From the NCBI GenBank assembly GCA_027488935.1, contig JAIYAP010000040.1, positions 159,093 to 223,092 on the forward strand: a stretch of DNA of 64,000 nucleotides. The letters are read 5' to 3'. Shown here in pieces: positions 53,164-62,428 of this stretch (the stretch's first letter is position 1; the number at the start of each line of letters is the position of its first letter). A model generated the notes under the pieces. The model was not told the DNA's origin, searched no databases, and was given only the letters and a program-made list of their open reading frames with translations. Origin of the DNA: Saprospiraceae bacterium (lineage in GTDB: Bacteria; Bacteroidota; Bacteroidia; Chitinophagales; Saprospiraceae). A program made the translations under genes and the position numbers.

Positions 53164-55758
53164 ATGCTCCCTACCGATACGCCCGACGCTTTTTACCGCA
53201 ATCCCGACTTTTCTGCGCCACCGCCCGGTACTCCAACCCCACCGCCCTATTTGAAGCCGCGCAAAAAATGGCGTTGGCTGCGCCGCCTCTTGATCGGTTT
53301 GCTCCTGATTGTGGGGCTTCCATTGCTGGCCCTGGTGCTTATTGCCGGTTTCTTTGACCGACAAATTACCGATCAACTCATCGCCGAAATCAATAAAGGT
53401 CTCAAAACCGAACTGAAAGTGGGCGATACCCGCCTGTCTTTACTGTCCGGCTTTCCGTCCGCTTCGGTCGATTGTTATAATGTAAAACTCAAAGATGCTC
53501 AAGGTGGCTACTTGCTGGTGGCCGAAACCCTGTCTTTTCGCTTCGATTTGATGAGTTTACTCGGAGAACAAGTTCAAATTCACACTGTGCGCATCAGCGA
53601 AGGGGCCGTACGGGTGGTGGTGAATGCCCAAGGCAAAGCCAACAATGCCATTTTTAAAGAAAGCAAACCCACGCCCGGCAATACACCTGCCGGGGAAAGT
53701 ACCCTGCGCCTGGCACTCGAAAACGCCGAAATGGTCAATATGGCCATCTTGTACGACAATCAACTTACCCGCCAAACCCTGGAAATGATCGTCAAACAAG
53801 CCAATGTTGCGGGTAATTTTTCGGCACAGCAATACGCCCTCTCCAGCCAGGCAAATCTTAAAATTATCCGCTTCGATTCCGACAGCAGCCGCTACCTCGC
53901 AGGCGAACAATTGAATTACGATGCCGTGCTGGCCGTGGATGTTAAAAAAGGCCTTTACGATTTACAACGGGTAGAATTGAGTGTAGGTGGCAATACGTTT
54001 TCCGTAGACGGTATCGCCGTGACCCAGCCCGATTACACAGAACTCAACCTGAAATTGGCCAGTCAGGAAGGAGATATTTCTATGATTGCCAATCTTTTAC
54101 CCGGCGCCTACCACCAGTATTTCCGCGATTTTCAGAGCACCGGCGCTTATTCCTGTTCAGGTACGGTACAAGGGCGTTTGGGCAAAAAAGACCAGCCCGA
54201 TGTGCGTTTTGAAGTGCGCTTGCGCGACGGCAAGGTCAATTCCGAAAAATTGCAAAGCGCCTTATCAAATGTGTCTTTTCGCGCAGCCTACAACGCCAAA
54301 CCCGATGGTTCGGGTAATTTTGAAATTGCCGATTTTCAGGGTAGTTTTGGCGGGAAACCATTCGGTTTTAATCTGAAAATCAGCGATTTAAACGATCCAT
54401 TGGTCGATTTCAAATGCAATGGGGTGTTGCCCTTGGAGGCAGCGTACGGGCTGTTCGACAATGAAGGTATTCGCTCCGGCGATGGCTACATTTACCTGAA
54501 CCATTTGAGTGTGCAAGGTCGGTATGCCGATATGGTGAGCACCCGCCGAATCAGCGCGGTCCAGACGAGCGGTGAAATTCGCTTTGAAGCGGCGGAATTG
54601 ATGTATAATAAGGTATCGGTAAAAATGCAATCGGGTGTTTTGCGCTTAACCGACAATGTGTTTACAGCCGATAGTTTGCGCCTGCAGGCCGGGCGCAGCG
54701 ATTTTGCCTTGCAGGGCAGTGCCCAAAATTTGTTGCCGGTGCTGTTTGCAGATTCCCTGAACACGAAAGACGCCTTGCTGGAATTTTCGGCACAACTTGA
54801 ATCCCAAAACTTGGATGTAAATCAATTGCTGGAAATGTTTTCCGTGCAGGAAACAGCCAGCAGTGTGGGCGAACAAGTGCTGGATTCGCTCAAAATACAA
54901 CAGAACGCCGAACGCAAACTGAATACCGATAAATTAAAAGGTGTGTTTGAAGCCACCATCCATCACTTCCAATACGCCAAAATAGACGGCAGTAATTTTA
55001 ATGGAAAATTCGAATTCGACCACAATGAACTGCACATCAAAGGCAATACCGATGCCATGCAAGGACAACTGGCGGTGGAAGGAAATGCCTTTTTTGAACT
55101 GCGGCCTTCGCTCAAAATGCGCGTTACTGCCAATAACCTGGATCTGCAAACGATGATGGCCCAATGCGAAAACTTCGGCCAGGACGTCATTACCGATAAA
55201 AATTTGCGCGGCCGCCTGTCGGGAAAAGTAGCGCTTTGGACTTACTGGACGGATACCGGCGATTTTGATTACGACAAACTACGGGTCTTGGCCGATGTGC
55301 ATGGCACCAATGGCGAAGTTATTGACCTGAAAATGCTGGAAGATTTTAGCACATTTGTCCATATTGAGGACCTGCGCCGCGTGAAATTCACTGATTTGCA
55401 AAACTATATCGAAATCAGCAAGCAGGAATTGTATTTACCTGCCATGTTGATTCAAAGCAATGCCCTCAACCTTACCATATCGGGCAAGCAAAGTTTCAAC
55501 AATGATATCGACTATAAATTAAAGGTCAATGCCGGACAGGTGTTACTCAACCGGATCAAAAAACACGACAACGACTTGGACCCGCTTCCGGCCGAAAAAG
55601 GCATGTTCAACCTGTTTTACACCATTGTAGGCAATTTGGACAAATACGACATGAAACGCAGCAAAAAAGCCGTAAAAGCCGAGTTTGAACGGAGTGAGAG
55701 CCGGAAAAAGAGCATTTCCAGTGCATTGGAAGCAGAATTTGCAGTTCCCGAAATGTAG
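53164..55758 (+). CDS. AsmA-like envelope protein
   Basis: This 864-residue protein has a Pro-rich cytosolic start (about 1-40), one TM (about 42-65, LLIGLLLIVGLPLLALVLIA) and a long periplasmic part. Its beta-rich AsmA/DUF3971-type repeats start with LKTELKVGDTRLSLLSGFPSASVD. The C-terminal AsmA motif (ALNLTISGKQSFNNDIDYKLKV, about 760-780) is clear. Relatives span the envelope and help lipid transport to the outer membrane. The stop is directly followed by a 20-bp palindrome at 55759. Confidence 0.85.
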   Translation: MLPTDTPDAFYRNPDFSAPPPGTPTPPPYLKPRKKWRWLRRLLIGLLLIVGLPLLALVLIAGFFDRQITDQLIAEINKGLKTELKVGDTRLSLLSGFPSASVDCYNVKLKDAQGGYLLVAETLSFRFDLMSLLGEQVQIHTVRISEGAVRVVVNAQGKANNAIFKESKPTPGNTPAGESTLRLALENAEMVNMAILYDNQLTRQTLEMIVKQANVAGNFSAQQYALSSQANLKIIRFDSDSSRYLAGEQLNYDAVLAVDVKKGLYDLQRVELSVGGNTFSVDGIAVTQPDYTELNLKLASQEGDISMIANLLPGAYHQYFRDFQSTGAYSCSGTVQGRLGKKDQPDVRFEVRLRDGKVNSEKLQSALSNVSFRAAYNAKPDGSGNFEIADFQGSFGGKPFGFNLKISDLNDPLVDFKCNGVLPLEAAYGLFDNEGIRSGDGYIYLNHLSVQGRYADMVSTRRISAVQTSGEIRFEAAELMYNKVSVKMQSGVLRLTDNVFTADSLRLQAGRSDFALQGSAQNLLPVLFADSLNTKDALLEFSAQLESQNLDVNQLLEMFSVQETASSVGEQVLDSLKIQQNAERKLNTDKLKGVFEATIHHFQYAKIDGSNFNGKFEFDHNELHIKGNTDAMQGQLAVEGNAFFELRPSLKMRVTANNLDLQTMMAQCENFGQDVITDKNLRGRLSGKVALWTYWTDTGDFDYDKLRVLADVHGTNGEVIDLKMLEDFSTFVHIEDLRRVKFTDLQNYIEISKQELYLPAMLIQSNALNLTISGKQSFNNDIDYKLKVNAGQVLLNRIKKHDNDLDPLPAEKGMFNLFYTIVGNLDKYDMKRSKKAVKAEFERSESRKKSISSALEAEFAVPEM

Positions 55759-55815
55759 GGACCGGTCGCGACCGGTCCGTACCGCGACCGGGCGCAGCGC
55801 GATCGGCCCCGATCG
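55759..55815. repeat. GC-rich palindromic cluster between convergent genes
   Basis: A perfect 20-bp palindrome (55759-55778, GGACCGGTCG followed by its mirror) begins right after the AsmA stop. A second dyad CGATCGG/CCGATCG (55800-55815) follows 21 bp later. This is much more GC-rich than the neighbourhood and no T tract follows. It could be a factor-dependent terminator or a REP-like element; it differs in sequence from the REPs at the end of the window. Confidence 0.8.
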
Positions 55816-55826
55816 AGCGCAATGGA

Positions 55827-58127
55827 TTACGACGCAGGCAAAACCATCAATTTCGCAAATTTCAACATAATCCGGCGCTCCGGCAATTCATCCTCTTTAA
55901 ATACAATCGTCGCTACTTTATTGTCGCGCGGGCCTTCCACCTGGGTAACCTTGCCTTCGCCAAATTTCAGATGCAATACCCGCGTACCCGGCACAATGGC
56001 CTCAGGGGCGGCCGTGATAAAATTGGCGGGCACTGCAATCGGGGCTTTTTGCTGGGGCATGCGCGGATTGGCAAAGTTGCCGCTTACGCTTGCGCGCGCA
56101 GGTTGCGGGGGACCAGGGTTGTTGCCCCGACCCGAGCCCATACCACCGATCAATTCAAAATGTTCGGGACTGATTTCCTCTAAAAAACGAGAAGGTTCGC
56201 TGGTGCGGATCTGCCCATACCGATAGCGATTTTGCGCATACGTAATCGTCAGATATTCTTTGGCTCGGGTGATGGCGACATAAAACAGGCGGCGTTCCTC
56301 GTCGATGCCATTTGGGTCTTCCATCGACATAAAAGAGGGGAACAGGTTTTCTTCCAGGCCGGTCACAAAAACGCTCCGAAACTCAAGGCCTTTGGCGGCG
56401 TGCGTACTCATGAGGGTCACAAAATCCCGGTCATCGGGGTCTTCGTCGGCATCCGTCATGAGCGAAATGGTTTGCAGGTAGGTTGAGAGTGATTTGTCGT
56501 TGTTCTGGGCATCCGGGTTTTCCGGATCAGGCAACACAACGCTGTCCGTGAATTCACTGATGGCATCGAGTACCGCATTCACGTTTTCCAAACGGCTGAT
56601 GCCTTCTGGCGAGGTGTCCCCTTTCAATAAATCGTGCAGGCCCGATTTTCGCAAGATTTCGGAGGCCAATTTGTAGGCATTTTCTGTATTGGCGCGTTTT
56701 TGCCAGTCGACCACCATATTTCGGAAACCCGCCAGCGATTTTTTAGCGCGGTCGGTAATATCCAGCATGGGATGGAGCATCGCTTCCCACATTGACAGGT
56801 TGGTTGCGGCGGCAACCTGGGCAATTTTATCCAGCGTCGCATCGCTGATACCGCGGGCAGGATAATTGACAGCCCGGCGCAGCGCTTCTTCATCGAGTGG
56901 GTTGACAGCCAAGCGCAAATAAGCCACCAGGTCTTTCACCTCTTTCCGTTGGTAAAAAGACATGCCCCCAAAAATGCGGTATGGAATATTGATGCGGCGC
57001 AGGTGTTCCTCAAATTTCCGGCTTTGCGCGTTGGTGCGGTACAAAATGGCAATTTCGGAATTGGGAATATGGTAGCGGTTGCGTTGTTCCAAAATAAGAT
57101 CAGCTACGCGGCGGCCCTCTTCATCGTCGGTGACCGATTTTACCAATTTGATCAAATTGCGTTCGTTCCGGTCTGTCCAAATGGTTTTATTCAACTGGCG
57201 GCGGTTATAACTGATCACCTGGTTGGCGGCGGCTACAATATGGTGGGTAGAGCGGTAGTTTTGCTCTAATTTAAACGTTTGCAGGGTCGGATAATCCTTT
57301 TCAAAATCAAGGATATTGTCAATGGTCGCGCCCCGGAACGCGTAAATACTTTGGGCATCGTCGCCCACAATAAACAGGTTTTCGCCGCTGCCCTCGTATT
57401 TTACCAGCAAACGCAGAATCGCATATTGCAAATAGTTGGTGTCCTGAAACTCATCCACGTGGATGTATTGAAACTTCTGGCGGTATTTTTCCAGCACCTG
57501 ATCGGGGTTATCGCGGAACAATCGGAACAATTGAAACAACAGATCGTCAAAGTCCATCGCGCCTGCACGCTGGCAACGCGCCATGTATTTTTCATAAATA
57601 TCTACCAAATACGGGCGTTTGGCCGTACGGTCTTCTTCCATCATTTCGGCCTTATCGCGGTACAATTTGGGCGTAATCAGGTTGCTTTTGGCCAACGAAA
57701 TGCGCGACCGAATGGCGGAAGCATTGTACACATTGGTATCCAGGCTCATTTCCTTAATGATTGCCCGAATCAAACTCGTCGTATCGTCGGTATCGTAAAT
57801 CGTAAAATTGGCGGGATAGCCGATTTTGGTGGCTTCAGCGCGCAGAATACGGGCAAAAATAGCGTGAAAAGTACCCGCCCACACTTGTTGCGCCTTCGGA
57901 CCCACCACCCGTTCGATGCGGTCCTTCATTTCGCGGGCCGACTTATTGGTAAAGGTGAGCGTCAGAATAGACCAGGGGGGCACGCCTTTTTGCAATAGAT
58001 AAGAAATTCGGTAGGTAAGTACCCGCGTTTTGCCCGAACCGGGGCCTGCAATCACCATCACCGGACCTTCCGTCGTGGTCACTGCGGCGCGTTGTACGCC
58101 GTTCAATTCATCTAAATAACTGCTCAT
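55827..58127 (-). CDS. pcrA: UvrD/PcrA-type DNA helicase
   Basis: This 766-residue superfamily 1A helicase unwinds DNA in repair and replication-fork rescue. Motifs are the Q motif (LNGVQRAAV), Walker A AGPGSGKTR (27-35), LTFTNKSAREMK, DEFQDTNYLQY (motif II), GDDAQSIYAFRGA (III), LEQNYRSTHHIV (IV), MSTHAAKGLEF (V) and FYVAITRAKEYL (VI). A Gly-rich linker is followed by a PcrA-like C-terminal Tudor-like piece (VLHLKFGEGKVTQVEG). The length matches PcrA. It converges on the AsmA gene over the palindromic cluster. Confidence 0.95.
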   Translation of the reverse strand: MSSYLDELNGVQRAAVTTTEGPVMVIAGPGSGKTRVLTYRISYLLQKGVPPWSILTLTFTNKSAREMKDRIERVVGPKAQQVWAGTFHAIFARILRAEATKIGYPANFTIYDTDDTTSLIRAIIKEMSLDTNVYNASAIRSRISLAKSNLITPKLYRDKAEMMEEDRTAKRPYLVDIYEKYMARCQRAGAMDFDDLLFQLFRLFRDNPDQVLEKYRQKFQYIHVDEFQDTNYLQYAILRLLVKYEGSGENLFIVGDDAQSIYAFRGATIDNILDFEKDYPTLQTFKLEQNYRSTHHIVAAANQVISYNRRQLNKTIWTDRNERNLIKLVKSVTDDEEGRRVADLILEQRNRYHIPNSEIAILYRTNAQSRKFEEHLRRINIPYRIFGGMSFYQRKEVKDLVAYLRLAVNPLDEEALRRAVNYPARGISDATLDKIAQVAAATNLSMWEAMLHPMLDITDRAKKSLAGFRNMVVDWQKRANTENAYKLASEILRKSGLHDLLKGDTSPEGISRLENVNAVLDAISEFTDSVVLPDPENPDAQNNDKSLSTYLQTISLMTDADEDPDDRDFVTLMSTHAAKGLEFRSVFVTGLEENLFPSFMSMEDPNGIDEERRLFYVAITRAKEYLTITYAQNRYRYGQIRTSEPSRFLEEISPEHFELIGGMGSGRGNNPGPPQPARASVSGNFANPRMPQQKAPIAVPANFITAAPEAIVPGTRVLHLKFGEGKVTQVEGPRDNKVATIVFKEDELPERRIMLKFAKLMVLPAS

Positions 58128-58170
58128 AGCTTTTCTGTAAGCTGCAAAGGTAGGGTGTTTTTAGGCGGCA

Positions 58171-59397
58171 TTACAGATAAAACTCCTCATTAATCTCCAC
58201 TTTAAACGCCGCCTCCATTTGGTCCCGATCAAACATGCCTTCATTGTTCGACAACCAAATGGTGGCCACCCCATTGCCAATCAGGTTGGTAATGGCACGG
58301 GCTTCCGACATAAATCGATCCACGCCCAACAAAAGCGCAAGTCCTTCTATTGGAATCACATGCACCGTTTGCAAGGTAGACGCGAGCACAATAAATCCGC
58401 TGCCCGTTACTCCGGCGGCCCCTTTAGACGTGATCATGAGTACCCCACAAATGGCCAATACCTGATCCCAAGTCAAATGCACCTGGTAGGCCTGGGCCAA
58501 AAAAATCACCGCCATCGACAAATACAAGGTCGTTCCATCCAGGTTAAACGAATAACCTGCGGGCACTACTAAACCTACCACCGAGCGGTTGCAACCCATG
58601 CGTTCCAGTTTTTCCATCAAAGAAGGCAAGGCGGCTTCAGAAGAGGAAGTGCCCAATACAATCAGCAATTCATCGCGGATATATTGCAAAAAACGCCAAA
58701 TACTGATCCTATAATGGCGTAAAATCAGGCCCAAAACGATAAATATAAACATCGCCATGGTGGCGTACACCGATACCATCAGTTTGGCCAAGGCCAGCAA
58801 GGTTGCCACCCCAAATTTACCTACTGTGTACGCCATGCCCCCAAATGCGCCAATCGGCGATAAATACATCACCCAATGCAAAGCCTTGAATACATAATGG
58901 GAAATGCGTTCCAAGGGTTGCATCACTTTGGCTTTCCAGGGTGCCAAACTCAATACAACGCCCAATACCAACGAAATTCCCAGAATTTGCAAGGTCGTAT
59001 TTTGGGCAAAAAAGGCCGCCCAACTAAACTGGGTGGCTTTTTGTACATACCCGCTCACATCCGCACCCGCAGCACGCGCGGTGTCCACCCCCACCCCCGG
59101 TTGGATAATATAAGCCACCAACACGCCAATTAATAAGGCAAAAGTGGTGACTACTTCAAAGTAAATCAATGCTTTACCGCCCGTTTGCCCCACTTTGCGC
59201 AAATCGCCCATGCCGCTAATGCCCAGGGTAATGGTCAAGAAAATAATCGGGTTGATAAAAACTTTGACGACCTGAATAAAGCCTTTACCCAACACGTCCA
59301 TTTTCACGGCAGTGGCCGGATCATAAATGCCCAACAGCACCCCGCAAAAAATCGCAATCAATACCCAAAGGGTAAGGTTTCTGAATATTTTTTTCAC
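58171..59397 (-). CDS. Dicarboxylate/amino acid:cation symporter (DAACS family)
   Basis: This 408-residue glutamate/dicarboxylate symporter (GltP/DctA type) has eight TMs and two hairpins. Motifs are NPIIFLTITLGISGMG, SSSEAALPSLMEKLERMG (Ser-rich HP1, about 275-292), GYSFNLDGTTLYLSMA and the HP2-like TSKGAAGVTGSGFIVLAS. The likely start is GTG 59395-59397 (VKKIFRN), which starts the first helix. The frame stays open upstream but there it crosses the 105-bp repeat (59410-59514), so an alternative start inside the repeat would add residues of repeat origin. Confidence 0.88.
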   Translation of the reverse strand: MKKIFRNLTLWVLIAIFCGVLLGIYDPATAVKMDVLGKGFIQVVKVFINPIIFLTITLGISGMGDLRKVGQTGGKALIYFEVVTTFALLIGVLVAYIIQPGVGVDTARAAGADVSGYVQKATQFSWAAFFAQNTTLQILGISLVLGVVLSLAPWKAKVMQPLERISHYVFKALHWVMYLSPIGAFGGMAYTVGKFGVATLLALAKLMVSVYATMAMFIFIVLGLILRHYRISIWRFLQYIRDELLIVLGTSSSEAALPSLMEKLERMGCNRSVVGLVVPAGYSFNLDGTTLYLSMAVIFLAQAYQVHLTWDQVLAICGVLMITSKGAAGVTGSGFIVLASTLQTVHVIPIEGLALLLGVDRFMSEARAITNLIGNGVATIWLSNNEGMFDRDQMEAAFKVEINEEFYL

Positions 59398-59409
59398 CTG
59401 TATATTGCT

Positions 59410-59514
59410 TATACTGAACGCCGCCTGAAAGGCTGCATTCATTGTCATGCTGAGCGCTGATCGCCCATGATTTAGGCCAAAGGCCATACACAAAAGCAAG
59501 CAGCGCGAAGTATA
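59410..59514. repeat. 105-bp dispersed intergenic repeat, copy 2
   Basis: It begins TATACT and ends AGTATA, with imperfect 15-bp terminal inverted repeats (11 of 15 match). About 80 percent identical and ungapped to 46256-46360. It lies 12 bp upstream of the symporter GTG. Copy 1 has the same orientation relative to the downstream minus-strand gene. No ORF of its own is supported. Confidence 0.8.
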
Positions 59515-59777
59515 AAACGCCCAAACGGGTCAAAAAAGCCACGATTTTCATGGCCGAAGGTTGGACGCTGCCGATTTTGCCCCAAAATCGCCCATATCTG
59601 CCAGCAAATACCGGAAATTGGACGAAACAGGGCTATGTTCTGGTAAACACCGGGCGAAAAATGCAAACAATTTGCGGTTGTTCCGCGTTTTTTGCTATGA
59701 TAATTTTCAACTGCCCGCCGCGCCTAATCGCATTTGGTCGCTCGGGTTGCATTTCTAAAACCGTTAATTTTTCAACC
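59515..59777. other. Intergenic region before the DUF2911 gene
   Basis: Outside the 105-bp repeat, this stretch has no supported gene. The in-frame extension of the DUF2911 ORF reads through it but is low-quality sequence without a signal peptide. Near 59678-59708 lies a possible promoter, GTTG, 20 bp, TAATTTTC (seven of eight in TAnnTTTG). Confidence 0.4.
59678..59708 (+). promoter_or_regulatory. Possible promoter of the DUF2911 gene
   Basis: TTG (59678-59680), a 20-bp spacer and TAATTTTC (59701-59708) resemble the Bacteroidota -33/-7 pattern with one mismatch. The leader would be about 65 nt. Confidence 0.4.
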
Positions 59778-60644
59778 ATGAAGTATTGCTTTTCCCTGCT
59801 CTGCCTGTTGCTGTTGAGCACCAGCATGTATGCACAATTGGATTTACCACAATCGAGCCCCAAAGCAAGCACCAGCTACCGTGTGGGCTTGACCGATGTG
59901 GCCGTAAATTATTCCAGCCCAGCCGTTAAAAAACGTCCAATTTATGGCACTTTGGTGCCGTTCGATAAAATTTGGCGCGCCGGAGCAAACAAATGCACCG
60001 ATGTTTCTTTTGGTACGGATGTCAAAATCGGAAAAGTAACGGTCCCAAAAGGCAAATACAGCTTTTTCCTTATCCCTAAAAATGGCAAAACCTGGACCGC
60101 CATTCTGAATTCCGACACTGAACAGTGGGGCGCTTACCAGTACAAATCAGAAAAAGACCTGGTGCGCATTGAAGTACAGGTAGAAACCCTGCCCAAATCC
60201 ATTGAGCACCTGCAGTACCGTATTGAAGAGCGCGGCATAGACCAAGGCGCCATCGTATTCGAATGGGAACGCAAACGTGTAGCCCTGCCCTTCAGCATGG
60301 AAACCATGAAAATGGCCGTGGCCAACATCGAAAAAGCGGCAAAAGAAGGCAAAAGCGATGATTTGTGGGCCATTCATGCAGAGGCCGCCGAGTTTTTCCT
60401 GAACAACAACGGCGATCCAAAATTGGCCCTTTCGCACATTAATGAGAGTGTAAAACTCAAACCCATCGTTTGGAACCTCTGGATGCAGGCAAAAATCCAG
60501 GCAAAAAACAACGACTACAAGTCAGCCGTAGCCACTGCCGCCAAAGTGGGCGAAGCAAGTAAATTGAGCACAGACGAAGCCGATTACTACAAAGAACTCG
60601 AAAAAGAGATCACCACCGCTGTTGCTGGTTGGAAAAAGAAATAA
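59778..60644 (+). CDS. Exported DUF2911-family protein
   Basis: This 288-residue protein has a signal peptide (MKYCFSLLCLLLLSTSMYAQ). The DUF2911 domain (about 25-180) contains YSSPAVKKRPIYGTLVPFDKIWRAGANKCTDV and VPKGKYSFFLIP. A C-terminal helical part (about 185-288) has TPR-like helices (AAEFFLNNNGDPKLALSHINESVKLKP). The family has no known function. ATG 59778 begins the signal peptide; the earlier frame start (59550) is not credible. A strong terminator follows. Confidence 0.85.
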   Translation: MKYCFSLLCLLLLSTSMYAQLDLPQSSPKASTSYRVGLTDVAVNYSSPAVKKRPIYGTLVPFDKIWRAGANKCTDVSFGTDVKIGKVTVPKGKYSFFLIPKNGKTWTAILNSDTEQWGAYQYKSEKDLVRIEVQVETLPKSIEHLQYRIEERGIDQGAIVFEWERKRVALPFSMETMKMAVANIEKAAKEGKSDDLWAIHAEAAEFFLNNNGDPKLALSHINESVKLKPIVWNLWMQAKIQAKNNDYKSAVATAAKVGEASKLSTDEADYYKELEKEITTAVAGWKKK

Positions 60645-60661
60645 TATTTCTGGGTATCACA

Positions 60662-60694
60662 AGCGCTGCCCCGAACGTGTTTCGGGGCAGCGCT
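60662..60694 (+). terminator. Terminator after the DUF2911 gene
   Basis: A perfect 14-bp stem (60662-60675 with 60681-60694) with a 5-nt loop lies 17 bp after the stop. The T run after it is weak. It sits between the convergent DUF2911 and TonB-domain genes, so it may serve both. Confidence 0.7.
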
Positions 60695-60751
60695 GCATTT
60701 ACAGGCATTAATATGAAAGGAATTAACCTGTATAATTTATTGAAATTCTAT

Positions 60752-61135
60752 TTATTGCAACTTAAATTTAATTGGGACGACCATTTCGCTGGCTACAGGT
60801 TTCCCGTCTTTTTCACCCGGCACCCATTTGGGCATCAATTTTACAACCCGCAACGCTTCTTTGATCAAATCGCCGTGTAACAGCGGCCCCTTATTGAGCG
60901 CACTGATGTTGCTGATGCGACCATCGGTTTCTACGATAAATTTGACGACCACAGTTCCTTCCGCTTTTGCGTTGCGGGCTGCAGCCGGGTAGGAAATATT
61001 TTTACCCAAGTATTGCATCAGCACGTTCTGGCCGCCAGGAAACTCCGGGTTTTTATCGGGTACCGTTGTTTGAGCGCTCAACACGGCAGCATTGAATAGG
61101 AGCAGACTAAGCATCCATAAGACATTGTTTTTCAT
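60752..61135 (-). CDS. Secreted TonB C-terminal-domain protein
   Basis: This 127-residue protein has a signal peptide (MKNNVLWMLSLLLFNAAVLSA) and a single TonB C-terminal domain (about 30-127; EFPGGQNVLMQYLGKNISYP, EGTVVVKFIVETDGRI, MPKWVPGEKDGKPV). It lacks the classical Pro-rich spacer and has only a signal peptide, so it is unlikely to be a full energy transducer. Its domain is clearly related to the TonB tail of the M56 protein just upstream. ATG 61135 starts the signal peptide. Function unknown, but linked by context to the BlaR1-type sensor. Confidence 0.85.
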   Translation of the reverse strand: MKNNVLWMLSLLLFNAAVLSAQTTVPDKNPEFPGGQNVLMQYLGKNISYPAAARNAKAEGTVVVKFIVETDGRISNISALNKGPLLHGDLIKEALRVVKLMPKWVPGEKDGKPVASEMVVPIKFKLQ

Positions 61136-61235
61136 AAAATGATGGTTTATGACGTGAAAAAATGGTGAATCAGGCAATAAAGTATCGGGTCGCAACCAAG
61201 CGCAACCAATACCAACAGTTCCAATTTGTCAAGAC

Positions 61236-62417
61236 TTATTGCAACTTAAACTTGATGGGTAAATTTAAAATCGTGCGCACTGCCCTGCCATCGCGCATCC
61301 CGGGCGTCCAGGAAGGCATACTTTTCGAAATCCGGATGGCCTCAGCGCGCAAACTGGGTACATCCACGCCCTTGGTTTTAAAATGGTACAACTGGCCATT
61401 AGCCCCCACCTCAAATTGCACCACCACCACCCCTTCTTTACCCGCAGCTTTTGCATCTGCTGGATATTGGGTATTTTTTGCTAAATATTGCATCAAGGCA
61501 AGCTGGCCGCCCGGGAAACTCGGCGGGGTATCCAATTGATCCAAATTGCTAAAAATGGCGGGTAAAGACGCCGCCGCCGTTATCCACAAGAGCCCCAAAA
61601 CAGGAATCAACGACAGGTATTTCAACCCCTTCAAAAAGGAGGATGGGCGGCGGGTAAGCATCCAAAGTCGCTGTTTAAGGGGTGCTTGAAAAAAATGATT
61701 GACCAGCGCAGGTTGAAAACGGGTATTGGTTTGGCCCAACAACAATAAGCCATATTGCTTTCGGTCTGCGGTAAAAGTAGCCGCCCGATCCGCAAGGTAT
61801 TCATGCACCAACCTTAATTTACGCCGATACCAATGTGCCAATGGATGGAACCAAAAAACAATACACAACAACTCCATGCACAGCACGTCCCAACTGTGTC
61901 GCCCCTGCGCATGCGCCCGTTCGTGCGCGAGCATGGCCCGGGTTTCCAAATCTTGATTCAATTGAAAATCAACAGGCACCAAAATATAATGGAAAAAGGA
62001 AACGGGCAGCTGAACCTGCGGCGCTTGTACCAGGATTACCCCTCTTTCCAGCGGTATTTTGGTACCCGTACGAATCATCTTGGTCAGTTGATATAATCCA
62101 TAAAAAGTACGGGCGCCCGTAAAAACCACCCCCAAACCATATATTATCCAGGCAATAATCACCCAAACTGGATCACTTTCCGTAAAAAACTGATCCGCTG
62201 TTTGTATGCCTACCGTCACCAAAGGCAACCATTGCCCTTGCGCGCTGGTTGGCTCAGGCAGCCACACCGCTAAAAATGGTAAAACCAAACTGCCCAATGC
62301 CGCGCCTACTAAATAGGCTCGATTGGCACTAAAAAAGGTTTCCTGTTGCAGTAAAACACGGTAAAGCAAGGCCAAAACGCCCCAACTGATGCTTAAAAGG
62401 AATAGATTGTACACCAT
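61236..62417 (-). CDS. M56 (BlaR1-type) membrane peptidase with TonB tail
   Basis: This 393-residue protein has TM helices at about 4-20, 35-52 and 85-105. Its zinc site is HERAH (165-169) in MLAHERAHAQGRHSWD, followed by the family helix WFHPLAHWYRRKLRLVHEYLADRAA. A fourth TM (about 268-285) leads to a periplasmic TonB C-terminal domain (about 300-393, SFPGGQLALMQYLAKNTQYP). It is a BlaR1-like regulated protease: signal binding outside is expected to activate cleavage of BlaI, the adjacent repressor. No beta-lactam-binding penicilloyl Ser domain is present; the sensor part is the TonB domain. Its start is 11 bp from the blaI stop. Confidence 0.9.
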   Translation of the reverse strand: MVYNLFLLSISWGVLALLYRVLLQQETFFSANRAYLVGAALGSLVLPFLAVWLPEPTSAQGQWLPLVTVGIQTADQFFTESDPVWVIIAWIIYGLGVVFTGARTFYGLYQLTKMIRTGTKIPLERGVILVQAPQVQLPVSFFHYILVPVDFQLNQDLETRAMLAHERAHAQGRHSWDVLCMELLCIVFWFHPLAHWYRRKLRLVHEYLADRAATFTADRKQYGLLLLGQTNTRFQPALVNHFFQAPLKQRLWMLTRRPSSFLKGLKYLSLIPVLGLLWITAAASLPAIFSNLDQLDTPPSFPGGQLALMQYLAKNTQYPADAKAAGKEGVVVVQFEVGANGQLYHFKTKGVDVPSLRAEAIRISKSMPSWTPGMRDGRAVRTILNLPIKFKLQ

Positions 62418-62428
62418 AAACGCATGTT

